A DNA stretch of 34,158 bases from a bacterium (GCA_027064085.1 JAMOQH010000144.1:1-34158), one strand, 5' to 3'. Shown: positions 6,425 through 15,436, counted from the first letter of the stretch. Notes: generated from the sequence alone by a model not told the origin. Made by a program: numbers and translations.

Positions 6425-9400
6425 TTACCTCCTTGAAATCATTTTATCTATTGAATCAAGTAATTTCTCTTTATCTACTTTAATTTGATAACTATCAAAT
6501 CCAACATCTAGACCTTTTTGTATATTTTCAGGACTATCAAGAGAAGTTAAAGCTAAAACTTTAAAATGAGATAATAAAGGATCTGCTTTTATCTTTGCAA
6601 CCAATTCAAAACCATCCATTCTAGGCATCTGTATGTCAGATACAACTAAATCAACATCGTTATGATTAGACATTAAGTATTCATATGCTTCCTGACCATC
6701 ATTTTTCGTAACACATTCATAACCTGCAGATTTAATATAACCTGAAACCAAATTTCTAAAAAATGGAGTATCTTCAACTAGTAATATACTTTTAGTTTGA
6801 TTTTCATCTTCTGATTCTGGAATAGATTCATTGATATCTTTGAATAATTCTGGTTCAGCAATTTCAACGATTTCAAAAATATCTAAGAATAAGGTGATTT
6901 TATCCTTAATCATTGCAGTTCCCATAATTCCATTTCCTTGTATTGTTTTTTCATCTATTTTGGCATTCATACTTGTGACATCAACGATAGTTTCAAAAAC
7001 AATACCAACTTTTACTTTTGATATTTGGGGAATAATTAAATGTTTAGTTGTTTTCACTCCATCAGGATAAGAAATATCTAAATATTCTTCTATTTTTATT
7101 AATCTTAAACTTTCTCCCAAGTAGTTAATATACTCTTTGCTACCAATTACCTGAACATCATTAGTATCAAATTTTTCAATTCTTTCAATTAAAGATAGCG
7201 GTATAGAAAACTGTTCATTACCTCCGATATTAAAAACGAAGAAATCTTGTTTTTCCATCATTTCTTCGGCATTTTTTTTATCTTGTTCTAATTTATTCAA
7301 TTTTTTAGTTTCTTTAAATGCAAGATTTGCTTCTCTTGCAATATTAGTAACATCAAGAATTAAAATAACCTTTCCATCTCCCATAATTGTTGCACCTGAA
7401 AATAAATTGATTTGTTTTAATTTCTTATTTAAAGGTTTTACAACAATTTCTTCAGTATCTAAAATTTCATCAATAATAATTCCAAATTCATTTGTTCCCA
7501 TACTTACAACAATAATATTCCTAGAGTTAAATTGAGACAATCTTCTTGTTGTCGGCCCTTTTCTATCAATTAAACTGCCTACAACGCCCTTATCTTCACG
7601 CTCACCAACTTTTTTTAATCTTCTATCTAGAACATGGCCTCTTCTATCTTCCTTCAATTCATTTGTTTCTGGATCTTTGTAATATGATTTTAAATTTAGA
7701 ATGTTTTTTAAATCTACCAAAGGAAGTAATTTCTCTCTTAATCTTAATACTTGAGATTCACCTAAAATTTCAATGCGTTCATTTATTTCTTCAGCTTTTA
7801 ATCTAACTAATTCAATTATATTAATTTGAGGAATCGCAAATCTATAATTTGAAACTTTTGCAATTAGTGTAGGGATAATAGCTAAGGTTAAGGGTATAGT
7901 AATTAAAAATTCTGATCCATAACCAACTTTAGTTGTGATGTCAATTGTACCACCAATTTTATCTAAATTAGTTTTAACAACATCCATTCCAACACCTCTT
8001 CCTGATATAGATGTCACTTTTTCTGCTGTGGAAAATCCAGGTTTAAGAATCAATTTAATTATATCTTTCTCATTCATTCTAGTAAGTTCTTCTTCTGTTA
8101 CTATTCCTTTTGAAACAGCTTTAGCACCAACTTTTTTATAATCAATACCATTACCATCATCTTTTACTGTTATAATAACATGACCACCCTTATGTTCTGC
8201 CCGCAAGTTAACTATTCCTGTTTCTGATTTACTTAATTCTAGTCTTTTCATAGGCATTTCAATACCATGATCTACAGAATTACGAATAAGGTGTGTTAGA
8301 GGGTCTCCCATTGCCTCTATTATTGTATTATCAACTTCAACCCCTTTTGAATCTATTACAAGTTTAATTTTTTTACCTATATTTTTAGATAAATCCCTAA
8401 CGATTCTTTTAAACTTACTAAATAAATTATCTATAGGTTGCATTCTTGTTGCCATTATGTTTTCTTGCATTTCTGTTATTCTTTGAGATAATACACTTAG
8501 TACGGGGATATCTTTACCACCCTGTATTTGTATTAATTGATTTCTACTTAAAACTAATTCACCTGCTAAATCCATTAATTTGTTTAAGTGTGATAAACTC
8601 ACTCTTATCGTATCTTCTTTACTTATTTTTAGATTCTTTGTTTTTTTAGGAGATTTTTTTATTTTTTTCTCTCCAACTGTTTTTTTAGTAGGATAAGCCT
8701 CCGCCTTATCCTTATTTGTTACATCAGAAAGCTTATTCACTTCTTTAGTAGGATAAGTCACCGCCTTATCCTTATTTGTTACATCAGAAGGAGTTCTTTT
8801 AATTTTATTTATTATGTCTTCATCAAAAACATAAACACTAGTATCATCAACATCAAGGGCAATAGAAACTAAATTGTCTTCCATAATTGTATCATATACA
8901 ATTTCTATTTCTTCTAGCTTCTCTGATTTTAGTATCTTTTCATAATTTTTTGAAATATCTAAAATATTACCTAAAGCCTTTAAGTTATCAAAATAAGAAA
9001 CTAAATTAGTGAATTCTTTTACTACTATTGGAAGATTTAATTTTATAAAAAATACATTGTTTTCTGCTTTAGATAAAATTTCTTTTATCCATGATTCAGT
9101 TATATTTAATTCTGATAAATTATTTGAATTTATTGTAGATTCTTCTTTTATTTCTTCAACTTTCTTTTTATCTGTTTCTTTAGAAGTAGTATCTAAATTT
9201 TCTCCTTTAGCTAATTTATCAAAAATATCCATTAAATATTCTAAATCAAGCTCTTCTGAGTGTTCTATATCATCTAGCATTTGTTTTAAATAATCTACTC
9301 CTTCAAAAAGATGTTCAAACATATATGGTTCAAATTTTAAAACTTTTTCTCTTATCTTCTGAAGTAATGTTTCCATTTTATGGGAAAGTGTACCTAAGTT

Positions 9401-9586
9401 TTTAAACCCAAAAAAACCTGCTGCTCCTTTAGTTGAGTGCACTGCTCTAAAAACTTGGTTAATTAGCTCAAAGTCAGGATCATCATAACTGTCCTCAAGC
9501 TTTAATAATGCACTCTCTGTTACCGAGATATGTTCTTTGCTTTCAGATATAAATTCCTTTATCAAACTTTCATCAAAATCAGCCAT
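6425..9586 (-). CDS. cheA: Hybrid chemotaxis histidine kinase CheA with receiver domain
   Basis: 1053 residues, much longer than the ~650 of E. coli CheA. Order of domains: HPt (1-105) with His50 in AVHSTKGAAGFFG; a variable region (140-300) ending in two copies of a 20-residue repeat (about 266-301); dimerisation helix pair from ~325 (VSLSHLNKLMDLAGELVLS); HATPase with the N box LIRNSVDHG (~425) and GRGVGMDVV (~529); a first CheW-like domain from ~570, interrupted by a basic insert (~640-685, many R/K); a second CheW-like domain (~780-915); and a receiver domain (~930-1053) with Asp near 983 in SDIQMPRMDG. The added domains suggest phosphorelay feedback and contact with more than one array partner. 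The ribosome site is AGAGGTAAG. No separate cheY is in the window. Confidence 0.96.
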   Translation of the reverse strand: MADFDESLIKEFISESKEHISVTESALLKLEDSYDDPDFELINQVFRAVHSTKGAAGFFGFKNLGTLSHKMETLLQKIREKVLKFEPYMFEHLFEGVDYLKQMLDDIEHSEELDLEYLMDIFDKLAKGENLDTTSKETDKKKVEEIKEESTINSNNLSELNITESWIKEILSKAENNVFFIKLNLPIVVKEFTNLVSYFDNLKALGNILDISKNYEKILKSEKLEEIEIVYDTIMEDNLVSIALDVDDTSVYVFDEDIINKIKRTPSDVTNKDKAVTYPTKEVNKLSDVTNKDKAEAYPTKKTVGEKKIKKSPKKTKNLKISKEDTIRVSLSHLNKLMDLAGELVLSRNQLIQIQGGKDIPVLSVLSQRITEMQENIMATRMQPIDNLFSKFKRIVRDLSKNIGKKIKLVIDSKGVEVDNTIIEAMGDPLTHLIRNSVDHGIEMPMKRLELSKSETGIVNLRAEHKGGHVIITVKDDGNGIDYKKVGAKAVSKGIVTEEELTRMNEKDIIKLILKPGFSTAEKVTSISGRGVGMDVVKTNLDKIGGTIDITTKVGYGSEFLITIPLTLAIIPTLIAKVSNYRFAIPQINIIELVRLKAEEINERIEILGESQVLRLREKLLPLVDLKNILNLKSYYKDPETNELKEDRRGHVLDRRLKKVGEREDKGVVGSLIDRKGPTTRRLSQFNSRNIIVVSMGTNEFGIIIDEILDTEEIVVKPLNKKLKQINLFSGATIMGDGKVILILDVTNIAREANLAFKETKKLNKLEQDKKNAEEMMEKQDFFVFNIGGNEQFSIPLSLIERIEKFDTNDVQVIGSKEYINYLGESLRLIKIEEYLDISYPDGVKTTKHLIIPQISKVKVGIVFETIVDVTSMNAKIDEKTIQGNGIMGTAMIKDKITLFLDIFEIVEIAEPELFKDINESIPESEDENQTKSILLVEDTPFFRNLVSGYIKSAGYECVTKNDGQEAYEYLMSNHNDVDLVVSDIQMPRMDGFELVAKIKADPLLSHFKVLALTSLDSPENIQKGLDVGFDSYQIKVDKEKLLDSIDKMISRR
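8684..8789. repeat. 60-bp tandem palindromic repeat within cheA
   Basis: 46 bases at 8684-8729 recur at 8744-8789, a 60-bp period. Each copy holds a palindrome GGATAAG-7 bases-CTTATCC (8691-8711 and 8751-8771). In the coding direction the second copy reads ggataaGGCGGTGactta..., sharing length and centre with the palindromes between sufB and sufC. The period is 20 codons, so the cheA frame is kept (protein motif DVTNKDKA..YPTK twice). Confidence 0.85.
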
Positions 9587-9682
9587 TCTTACCTCTTTAA
9601 AATACGACTAATTACTCATCGGAAGAAAAATAATTTTTATTAAGTTTTATTATAAATAATTTTTTATTTTAGGATAATATAG

Positions 9683-10159
9683 TTATAATCCTTTGATTAT
9701 TTTAAAACTTTCATCTTCTTTTTTGAAAACTATTTGATTGATATCTGACTTTTTATGCCATTCATCATTATTGCCAATATTCATCAGAAATTTAGCGTCG
9801 TACTGATAGGTTACATAGTATTTATCTGTTGATTTATTGTAATTAATCTTTCTTACTTTTATAGTTTGGAAAATTTCCTTTATTTGAGAAAATCTTTTAG
9901 TAAGAATATCTCTTAATTGAGAATATCCAAAATCATCTGTATTATCAATTGTTCCAGAATTATCATAATACCTTTTTGAAACAATAGCCATTATTTCATC
10001 TATATTTTTTTCTTCTAAAGATTTATTATATTTTTGCATTATATTATATAATTCTCTATTCTCATCAGAATCTTTAATACTTGTCCCCTCAATCATTTTT
10101 TGAGAGCTACAAGAAACGAATAAAATACTTAAACTTAAAATCATCATAATTATTTTCAT
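9683..10159 (-). CDS. Small lipoprotein, possibly NTF2-like
   Basis: 158 residues. Signal peptide with hydrophobic core and lipobox F-V-S-C, acylated Cys17. The mature protein begins with a helical segment (NRELYNIMQKYNKSLEEKNIDEIMAIVSKRYYDNSG), followed by a domain of alternating strands (VRKINYNKSTDKYYVTYQYDAKF ... INQIVFKKEDESFKIIKGL). Helix then 'E-x-x-x-I-x-x-I-x-S-x-x-Y' and beta strands ending in a K-x-x-x-x-F-K-I pattern are typical of NTF2/SnoaL-like folds. The fold is inferred, function unknown. Ribosome site TAGGAG. It lies between the rel-linked gene and cheA on the same strand with short gaps on both sides. Confidence 0.8.
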   Translation of the reverse strand: MKIIMMILSLSILFVSCSSQKMIEGTSIKDSDENRELYNIMQKYNKSLEEKNIDEIMAIVSKRYYDNSGTIDNTDDFGYSQLRDILTKRFSQIKEIFQTIKVRKINYNKSTDKYYVTYQYDAKFLMNIGNNDEWHKKSDINQIVFKKEDESFKIIKGL

Positions 10160-10216
10160 TTTATCTCCTATTAAAAATCACATATATAACATAAATTAAA
10201 AAGAAATATTTCATAA

Positions 10217-10846
10217 TTATAACTCAATAGTATAAATTTCTAATGAATCTTTTTTAGAATATCTCTTGGAATTTACAAATTTTCTAAATAATTTTGCTAA
10301 AAAATCATTAATATAACTATAATTTTTATTTTTTATAATTTCTTTAGCTTCTTTTAATATAAATTTATCAACTCCTTTTGGATGAATGAAACCATAAATA
10401 GATAAATATGATTCTTCTGAGTTGTATAAGCAACTTTGTATTAAATCACCTTTGTTTATACCAAACCATTCTTCTGTAAGAGCTAAGTTAATAGCTTCTT
10501 TTTTGTTAAATATATCAATAATTGTGAACTGGTCTTTTTTAATTTTTTTAACTTGAAAAACTGAAAGAGTTTTATTTTTTAGAAAATTATAAGTTTTAAA
10601 ATTTAACTTATTTTCATCGTAAAGTAAATCAAGTAAAGTTTTATTGTTATATTTTTCAATTGGAGTTATTAAAGTTTTCTCAAAATAATATCCCCAAAGA
10701 ATTTCTTTATCTTTGTCAATTTCTGCTATTGAAATATGTGTTTTAATGAATAGTTTTTCTAAATTTAAAAGTATGTTTTCATATTTAGAGTTACTTAAAA
10801 GTTTTTCAACTAGTTCTATGGAAGAATCATAAAGTTTTTTACTCAT
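10217..10846 (-). CDS. Uncharacterised protein translationally coupled to rel
   Basis: 209 residues from ATG at 10846; a GTG two codons upstream is possible, but the AAGGAG ribosome site fits the ATG at a five-base spacing. The ATG overlaps the last eight bases of rel (ATGAGTAA), a classic coupling arrangement. There is no signal peptide or membrane segment. The protein is Lys/Leu/Ile-rich with helical N- and C-terminal parts and a central strand-rich part (HISIAEIDKDKEILWGYYF, FTIIDIFN). The middle pattern is vaguely PAS/GAF-like, but I cannot assign a family. The location suggests a role linked to Rel or expressed with it. Confidence 0.75.
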   Translation of the reverse strand: MSKKLYDSSIELVEKLLSNSKYENILLNLEKLFIKTHISIAEIDKDKEILWGYYFEKTLITPIEKYNNKTLLDLLYDENKLNFKTYNFLKNKTLSVFQVKKIKKDQFTIIDIFNKKEAINLALTEEWFGINKGDLIQSCLYNSEESYLSIYGFIHPKGVDKFILKEAKEIIKNKNYSYINDFLAKLFRKFVNSKRYSKKDSLEIYTIEL

Positions 10847-13076
10847 TAACACTCCTTTTAAAGTCTAAAGAAGTAACTCCATCTATCCTTGTCAATTTAT
10901 GTTTTATTTTTTTTAATACATCAACATCTCTTATAGAGAGAGTCATTAATATTTCAGTTGCTCCATTAACATCTTTATTTGTAGTGATGTTTTCAATGTT
11001 TATGTCCATTTTAGATAATAGTTTGGTGATATTAGATAAAATACCTATTTTATTTGTAACTCTAATAACAGCTATTATTGGCCGTGTGTAGCCTGCTTTT
11101 GCCCAATATGTATCTAGAAATCTATCTTTATCTAAATTTTTAATATTATTACAACTTTTTTTGTGTATTGTAACTCCAACACCCATAGATATATATCCAA
11201 TGATGGCTTCATTTGGTATTGGATTACAGCATTTAGCAAATTTTATTTGAATATTATCAATACCATCAATAATTACACCCGACTTTGTATGAACATTTGC
11301 TGATTTGCTGAACTTTTTGATAAATTTGGCAAACTTATGTTCTTCTTCTTTTCTTAATTCTTCTTTATTTAAAGCTTCTTTTTTTTCTTCTGGTAGTATT
11401 CTTAAAACGGCTTCTTTGACATCTAGTTTACCGTATCCAATTAAAATTAAGAATTGTGACAAACTAGAAAATTTAGAGTTTCTTAGTTTATTTTCTACTT
11501 TATTATCTTTATTTAGTTTATTGAAATTAAATCCCAATTTACTACACTCTTTTTCTAATAATTCTCTTCCCTTTTCTTTAGCAATATCTCTTTCTTCTTT
11601 ATTAATAAAATAAGATATTTTAGAACGAGCTCTATAACTTACAACAAAATCTAACCATTCTATCTTAGGTTTTTGGTTGCTATTTTTCTTAATAGATACA
11701 ATTTGTCCTGATTTCAAAACTTGTTTTAATGATGCAATCTGTCCATTAACGGTACCTCCAGTACAGGAATTACCTAAATCTGTGTGGATATGATATGCAA
11801 AATCTAGTAAAGTTGCTCCTTTAGGCAAAATCATAACATCTCCGCCAGGAGTAAAAACATAGATCTCCTCTATTTCAATTAAATCATCAGTTAAATTCTC
11901 TGTTGCTTCTTGTGGATTTTCAAATTCATCTTCAAGCCAATACTTTACTATTTTTTTTAATCTATTTATTTTTTCTTGCTCTTTTACAATAGATGATTTT
12001 TGGGGACCTTCTTTATAAGCCCAATGAGCGGCTAAACCATTTTCTGCAATTGTATTCATTTCTTCTGTTCTTATCTGAATTTCAATTGTTTTTCCTTCAG
12101 GTGAAATTACTGCTGTATGCAAAGATTGGTACCCATTAGGTTTTGGTAAAGATATATAATCTTTAAACCTACCTGGTAAGGCTTTGTAGCTTGAATGTAT
12201 CACTCCCATAACTAAATAGCATTCTTCAACTTTGTTAACAATAATTCTAAAAGCAGTTAAGTCAAATAATTGGTCAAATTTTTTGTTTGATTTTTTCATT
12301 TTTTCAAAAATTGAAAAAATATGTTTAGCTCTTCCTATAACTTTTCCATTTACATTTATTTTTGTTAATAATTTATTTAAACTTTCTAGAGTTATTTCAA
12401 TAAATTCATCTCTTTCCGTTTTTTTCTCTCCTAATAATTTAGCTATTTTTAAATAGTTTTCATTGTCAAGATATTTAAAAGATAAATCTTCCAATTCTGA
12501 TTTTATATTATATAAGCCCAATTTATGAGCTATAGGGGCATAAAGCTCTTTTGTCTCTTTTGCTTTATCATATTGTTTTTTGGGAGGCATATACTTTAGA
12601 GTTCTCATATTATGTAATCTATCTGCAAGTTTTACAAATATTACCCTAATGTCTTTTAGGGTTGAGATTTGAATCATTTTTCTAAAAGAAGCAGCTCTTT
12701 GCTCATTTTTAGATTTATATTTTGTTTTTGTTAAATTTAAAACGCCTTCAATTATAGTTGCAATTTCATCATTAAATTCATTCTTTATGATATCAATTGT
12801 AATTTTGCTATCTCCTTCTACTGTATCATGAAGATAAGCGGCAATTATACTTATGGGATCTGATTTCATTTCAAAGGCAATTATTTGTGCAACGGAAATA
12901 GAGTGAAAAGAATATCCAGCTCCACTAAGCCTTTTTTTGTTTTCATTTGCTTTTAGCATAAAGTCAACAGCTTTATCTAATAGTGATAAATCAAAATCTT
13001 TTTGAATTGATTTTACATACTCTTTTATTTTACTAACTATTTTATTTTCTTCTTCTGTTATTTTTTTCATATCCAA
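10839..13076 (-). CDS. rel: Bifunctional-type (p)ppGpp synthetase/hydrolase (Rel/SpoT)
   Basis: 745 residues, normal for RelA/SpoT homologues. Order: HD hydrolase domain (~40-190), synthetase (~240-350), TGS (~400-460), zinc-finger-like segment (AKCCNPIPNEAIIGYIS, ~615), ACT (~670-742). The synthetase has GRAKHIFSIFEKM and RFKDYISLPKPNGYQSLHT; the basic R-F-K-D form is that of bifunctional Rel/SpoT enzymes. In the HD domain, His58, His83-Asp84 and KLADRLHNMRTL are present, but the usual H-D-x-x-E-D reads HDTVEG (Gly88) and the usual G-E-P-Y-x-x-H-P reads GAGYSFHS. Hydrolase activity may therefore be weakened. Start is TTG (or ATG two codons later) with a poor ribosome site, 34 bases after the peptidase gene. 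Confidence 0.95.
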   Translation of the reverse strand: MDMKKITEEENKIVSKIKEYVKSIQKDFDLSLLDKAVDFMLKANENKKRLSGAGYSFHSISVAQIIAFEMKSDPISIIAAYLHDTVEGDSKITIDIIKNEFNDEIATIIEGVLNLTKTKYKSKNEQRAASFRKMIQISTLKDIRVIFVKLADRLHNMRTLKYMPPKKQYDKAKETKELYAPIAHKLGLYNIKSELEDLSFKYLDNENYLKIAKLLGEKKTERDEFIEITLESLNKLLTKINVNGKVIGRAKHIFSIFEKMKKSNKKFDQLFDLTAFRIIVNKVEECYLVMGVIHSSYKALPGRFKDYISLPKPNGYQSLHTAVISPEGKTIEIQIRTEEMNTIAENGLAAHWAYKEGPQKSSIVKEQEKINRLKKIVKYWLEDEFENPQEATENLTDDLIEIEEIYVFTPGGDVMILPKGATLLDFAYHIHTDLGNSCTGGTVNGQIASLKQVLKSGQIVSIKKNSNQKPKIEWLDFVVSYRARSKISYFINKEERDIAKEKGRELLEKECSKLGFNFNKLNKDNKVENKLRNSKFSSLSQFLILIGYGKLDVKEAVLRILPEEKKEALNKEELRKEEEHKFAKFIKKFSKSANVHTKSGVIIDGIDNIQIKFAKCCNPIPNEAIIGYISMGVGVTIHKKSCNNIKNLDKDRFLDTYWAKAGYTRPIIAVIRVTNKIGILSNITKLLSKMDINIENITTNKDVNGATEILMTLSIRDVDVLKKIKHKLTRIDGVTSLDFKRSVNE

Positions 13077-13110
13077 TACTTAAAAGGGGGTTATAGCATA
13101 TTTTAAATTT

Positions 13111-14097
13111 TCATTCAATAATATATAACTTAGGATTAACTGGAATACCATTTTTTCTGATTTCATAATGTAAGTGGGGGCCACTGCTACGCCCTGTGTT
13201 GCCTAAGTAACCTATTATTTGTCCTTTTTTAATATGCTGACCAAGTTTAACGATAAATCTTTGTAAATGAGCGTAACGAGTTTGAATATCGTTTAAGTGA
13301 TTTATCATAACAACATTGCCATAGCCACCATTTACTCCAGCAAAAGTAACAACGCCATTTGCGGTTGCTTTAATTGGTAATCCTGGATTATTTGCTATAT
13401 CAAGACCCTCATGGAATTTCTTTGTTTTATTGAAAGGATCATTTCTAACTCCAAAAGTAGATGATAACCAACCTCTAACTGGCCATATTGAAGGAGTTGA
13501 TAGAAGCATTTGAGATTTACCAATTACTTTACCATACAAACTAACCACCGAAGTATTTAATTTTAATAAATTTCGGGTAATATAGTTTTCGTAATCATTT
13601 AATAATAAATTACTTAATTCTGATTTTATAGATAAATCTATTGTCAACTCATAATCATTAAAAAAAGCATAGGATTCTAAATCAAATATATACTTTTCAC
13701 CATCATTTTTTAAAAATCCACCTTCTGGAATACTGTTTTCATCGGAGACAGAGAAAAATGACTTGATTTTAGATTCATATTCTTTTATTTCATTAATGTT
13801 TTTAAAGTTTTTTAGCATTTGTTTTCTTAAAAATGTAATTTCTGCATTAAGTCGTTCATTGTTTTTTTGTAACTTATATTGACTGATAATATTTTTATTA
13901 TTTTTACTAGAATTAGCTTTAACATTGTTATAAGAATTGTATAGAAATGCAGAGACTGAAATTAAGGCTAAAACTAAAATTAAATTTAATACAAAGAAAA
14001 ACTTAAGCAGAGAATATGAAAACTTTATTTTCTTTACTCTACCAGCACTATTATGAGGAACAAGTAGTATATCAAATTTCTGTTTTTTATTAGGCAT
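13111..14097 (-). CDS. Membrane-anchored M23 (LytM) peptidase
   Basis: 328 residues. A short basic cytoplasmic N terminus is followed by one transmembrane helix (~28-50, KFFFVLNLILVLALISVSAFLY), a periplasmic coiled coil (~60-110, NNERLNAEITFLRKQ), and a C-terminal LytM domain (~205-320). The metal and catalytic residues are visible: H-E-G-L-D in KFHEGLDIANN, and the H-x-H of GPHLHYEIR near 308. Further typical motifs are TANGVVTFAG and TRYAHL. It is expected to cut peptidoglycan cross-links or act in envelope growth. It starts 9 bases after rpmB with only a weak ribosome site, suggesting an operon. Confidence 0.93.
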   Translation of the reverse strand: MPNKKQKFDILLVPHNSAGRVKKIKFSYSLLKFFFVLNLILVLALISVSAFLYNSYNNVKANSSKNNKNIISQYKLQKNNERLNAEITFLRKQMLKNFKNINEIKEYESKIKSFFSVSDENSIPEGGFLKNDGEKYIFDLESYAFFNDYELTIDLSIKSELSNLLLNDYENYITRNLLKLNTSVVSLYGKVIGKSQMLLSTPSIWPVRGWLSSTFGVRNDPFNKTKKFHEGLDIANNPGLPIKATANGVVTFAGVNGGYGNVVMINHLNDIQTRYAHLQRFIVKLGQHIKKGQIIGYLGNTGRSSGPHLHYEIRKNGIPVNPKLYIIE

Positions 14098-14105
14098 TAT
14101 CTAAA

Positions 14106-14312
14106 TTAAACAAGAACCTTTTTTGCAGGCTTTACAACTTTACCCGATTTAATACATGTTGTACAAACAGTAATTCTTTTTGTTTTTCCATCAACGACTG
14201 CGTTAACTTTTTGTAAATTAGGATATATCTTTCTTTTAGATAAATTATGTGAATGAGACACATTATTTCCTACTGTTGTTTTCTTTCCACAAATATCACA
14301 AACTCTAGCCAT
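14106..14312 (-). CDS. rpmB: 50S ribosomal protein L28
   Basis: 68 residues starting MARVCDICGKK. The ATG at 14312 is preferred over an upstream in-frame start because it has GAGAGG at good spacing and because L28 proteins begin M-A-x-x-C. It has the zinc-binding form with CDIC (CxxC) and CTTC (second CxxC). NVSHSHNLSKRKIYPNLQ is the typical L28 core. A TTGATT-17-TATTAT promoter sits just upstream, so this is probably the first gene of the minus-strand run toward the peptidase and rel. Confidence 0.97.
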   Translation of the reverse strand: MARVCDICGKKTTVGNNVSHSHNLSKRKIYPNLQKVNAVVDGKTKRITVCTTCIKSGKVVKPAKKVLV

Positions 14313-14346
14313 ATTAAAACCTCTCAAAATCCATCATAGGGGCAGG

Positions 14347-14375
14347 ATAATACTATAAAAGTACATAAAAATCAA
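14347..14375 (-). promoter_or_regulatory. Promoter for rpmB
   Basis: On the minus strand TTGATT (14375-14370) and TATTAT (14352-14347) are separated by 17 bases, about 35 bases before the rpmB start. This would drive rpmB and probably the peptidase and rel genes behind it. Confidence 0.6.
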
Positions 14376-14503
14376 TAGTTTTTTTTATTCTAATATTAAA
14401 AAGGTACTAAACTGACTGATTATTCTACTGTTTATTAGTAAAAATGGAATAAAATATTGAAAAATTCGTTACATAGATATTACTCTTTTTATATAGGATT
14501 TAT

Positions 14504-15436
14504 ATGATTAAATATTTGACAATTTTTATTGCTATTATTACAATAGCTTTAATTGCTAAGGAGAAAAAGGTGAAACAAAATAAAAATTTAACTGATTTTG
14601 AAAAAAAAGTGGTTTTTGAAAAAGCCACGGAAAGACCATTTAGTGGAAAGTATAATAGCTTTTATGATGATGGTGTTTATAAATGTAAAGTTTGTGGCAA
14701 TCCCCTTTATAAATCAACTAATAAGTTTAACTCACATTCAGGTTGGCCATCTTTTGATGATGCAATTAAGGGGGCTGTCAAAGAAATTCCTGATAAAGAT
14801 GGTCATAGAGTGGAAATAGTTTGTGCAAAATGTGGAGCTCACCTAGGACACATTTTTAAAGGTGAAAAATTTACCGAAAAAAATACTAGGCATTGTGTAA
14901 ATTCGGTATCTTTAGATTTTACTCCAGAAAAAAAAGCCATAATTCCTAAAAAAGAGGCGACTGCATATTTTGCAGGAGGATGTTTTTGGGGAGTTGAATA
15001 TCATTTTGAAAAGTTAAAAGGTGTGATTTCTGCAACTAATGGTTATATGGGAGGTAATACTGATGAGCCAAGTTATAAACAAGTTTGTTATGAGAATACA
15101 GGACATTTAGAGGTAGTTGAAATTAAATATAATCCCCGTGTAGTGAGTTATGAAACTTTGGTAAAATTGTTTTTTGAAATACATGACCCTACACAGGCAA
15201 ATGGTCAAGGTCCTGATATCGGAGAACAATATAAATCAGCTATTTTTTATAATACAGAGGAAGAAAAGGAAATTGTTTCAAAACTAATTAAAATTCTTAA
15301 AGATAAAAACTATGATATTGTTACTAAAGTAATAAAGGCAGATACTCCTTTTTGGGAAGCAGAAGATTATCATCAAAATTACTATGAGAAACATAATAAA
15401 AAACCGTATTGTCATGCTTATGTTAAAAGATTTTAG
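14504..15436 (+). CDS. msrBA: Exported methionine sulfoxide reductase fusion MsrB-MsrA
   Basis: 310 residues. An N-terminal hydrophobic segment (2-18) looks like a membrane anchor or signal sequence, placing the enzyme in the envelope. MsrB comes first (~28-140): zinc Cys pairs C61/C64 and C107/C110, NSHSGWPSF, and catalytic Cys131 in RHCVNSVSLDF. MsrA follows (~152-305): catalytic Cys160 in GGCFWG, then GYMGG and HDPTQANGQGPDIGEQYKS. Together they reduce both R- and S-forms of methionine sulfoxide. The B-then-A order is the reverse of Neisseria PilB. No thioredoxin domain is attached, so a separate reductant is needed. It stands alone, diverging from rpmB. Confidence 0.95.
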   Translation: MIKYLTIFIAIITIALIAKEKKVKQNKNLTDFEKKVVFEKATERPFSGKYNSFYDDGVYKCKVCGNPLYKSTNKFNSHSGWPSFDDAIKGAVKEIPDKDGHRVEIVCAKCGAHLGHIFKGEKFTEKNTRHCVNSVSLDFTPEKKAIIPKKEATAYFAGGCFWGVEYHFEKLKGVISATNGYMGGNTDEPSYKQVCYENTGHLEVVEIKYNPRVVSYETLVKLFFEIHDPTQANGQGPDIGEQYKSAIFYNTEEEKEIVSKLIKILKDKNYDIVTKVIKADTPFWEAEDYHQNYYEKHNKKPYCHAYVKRF

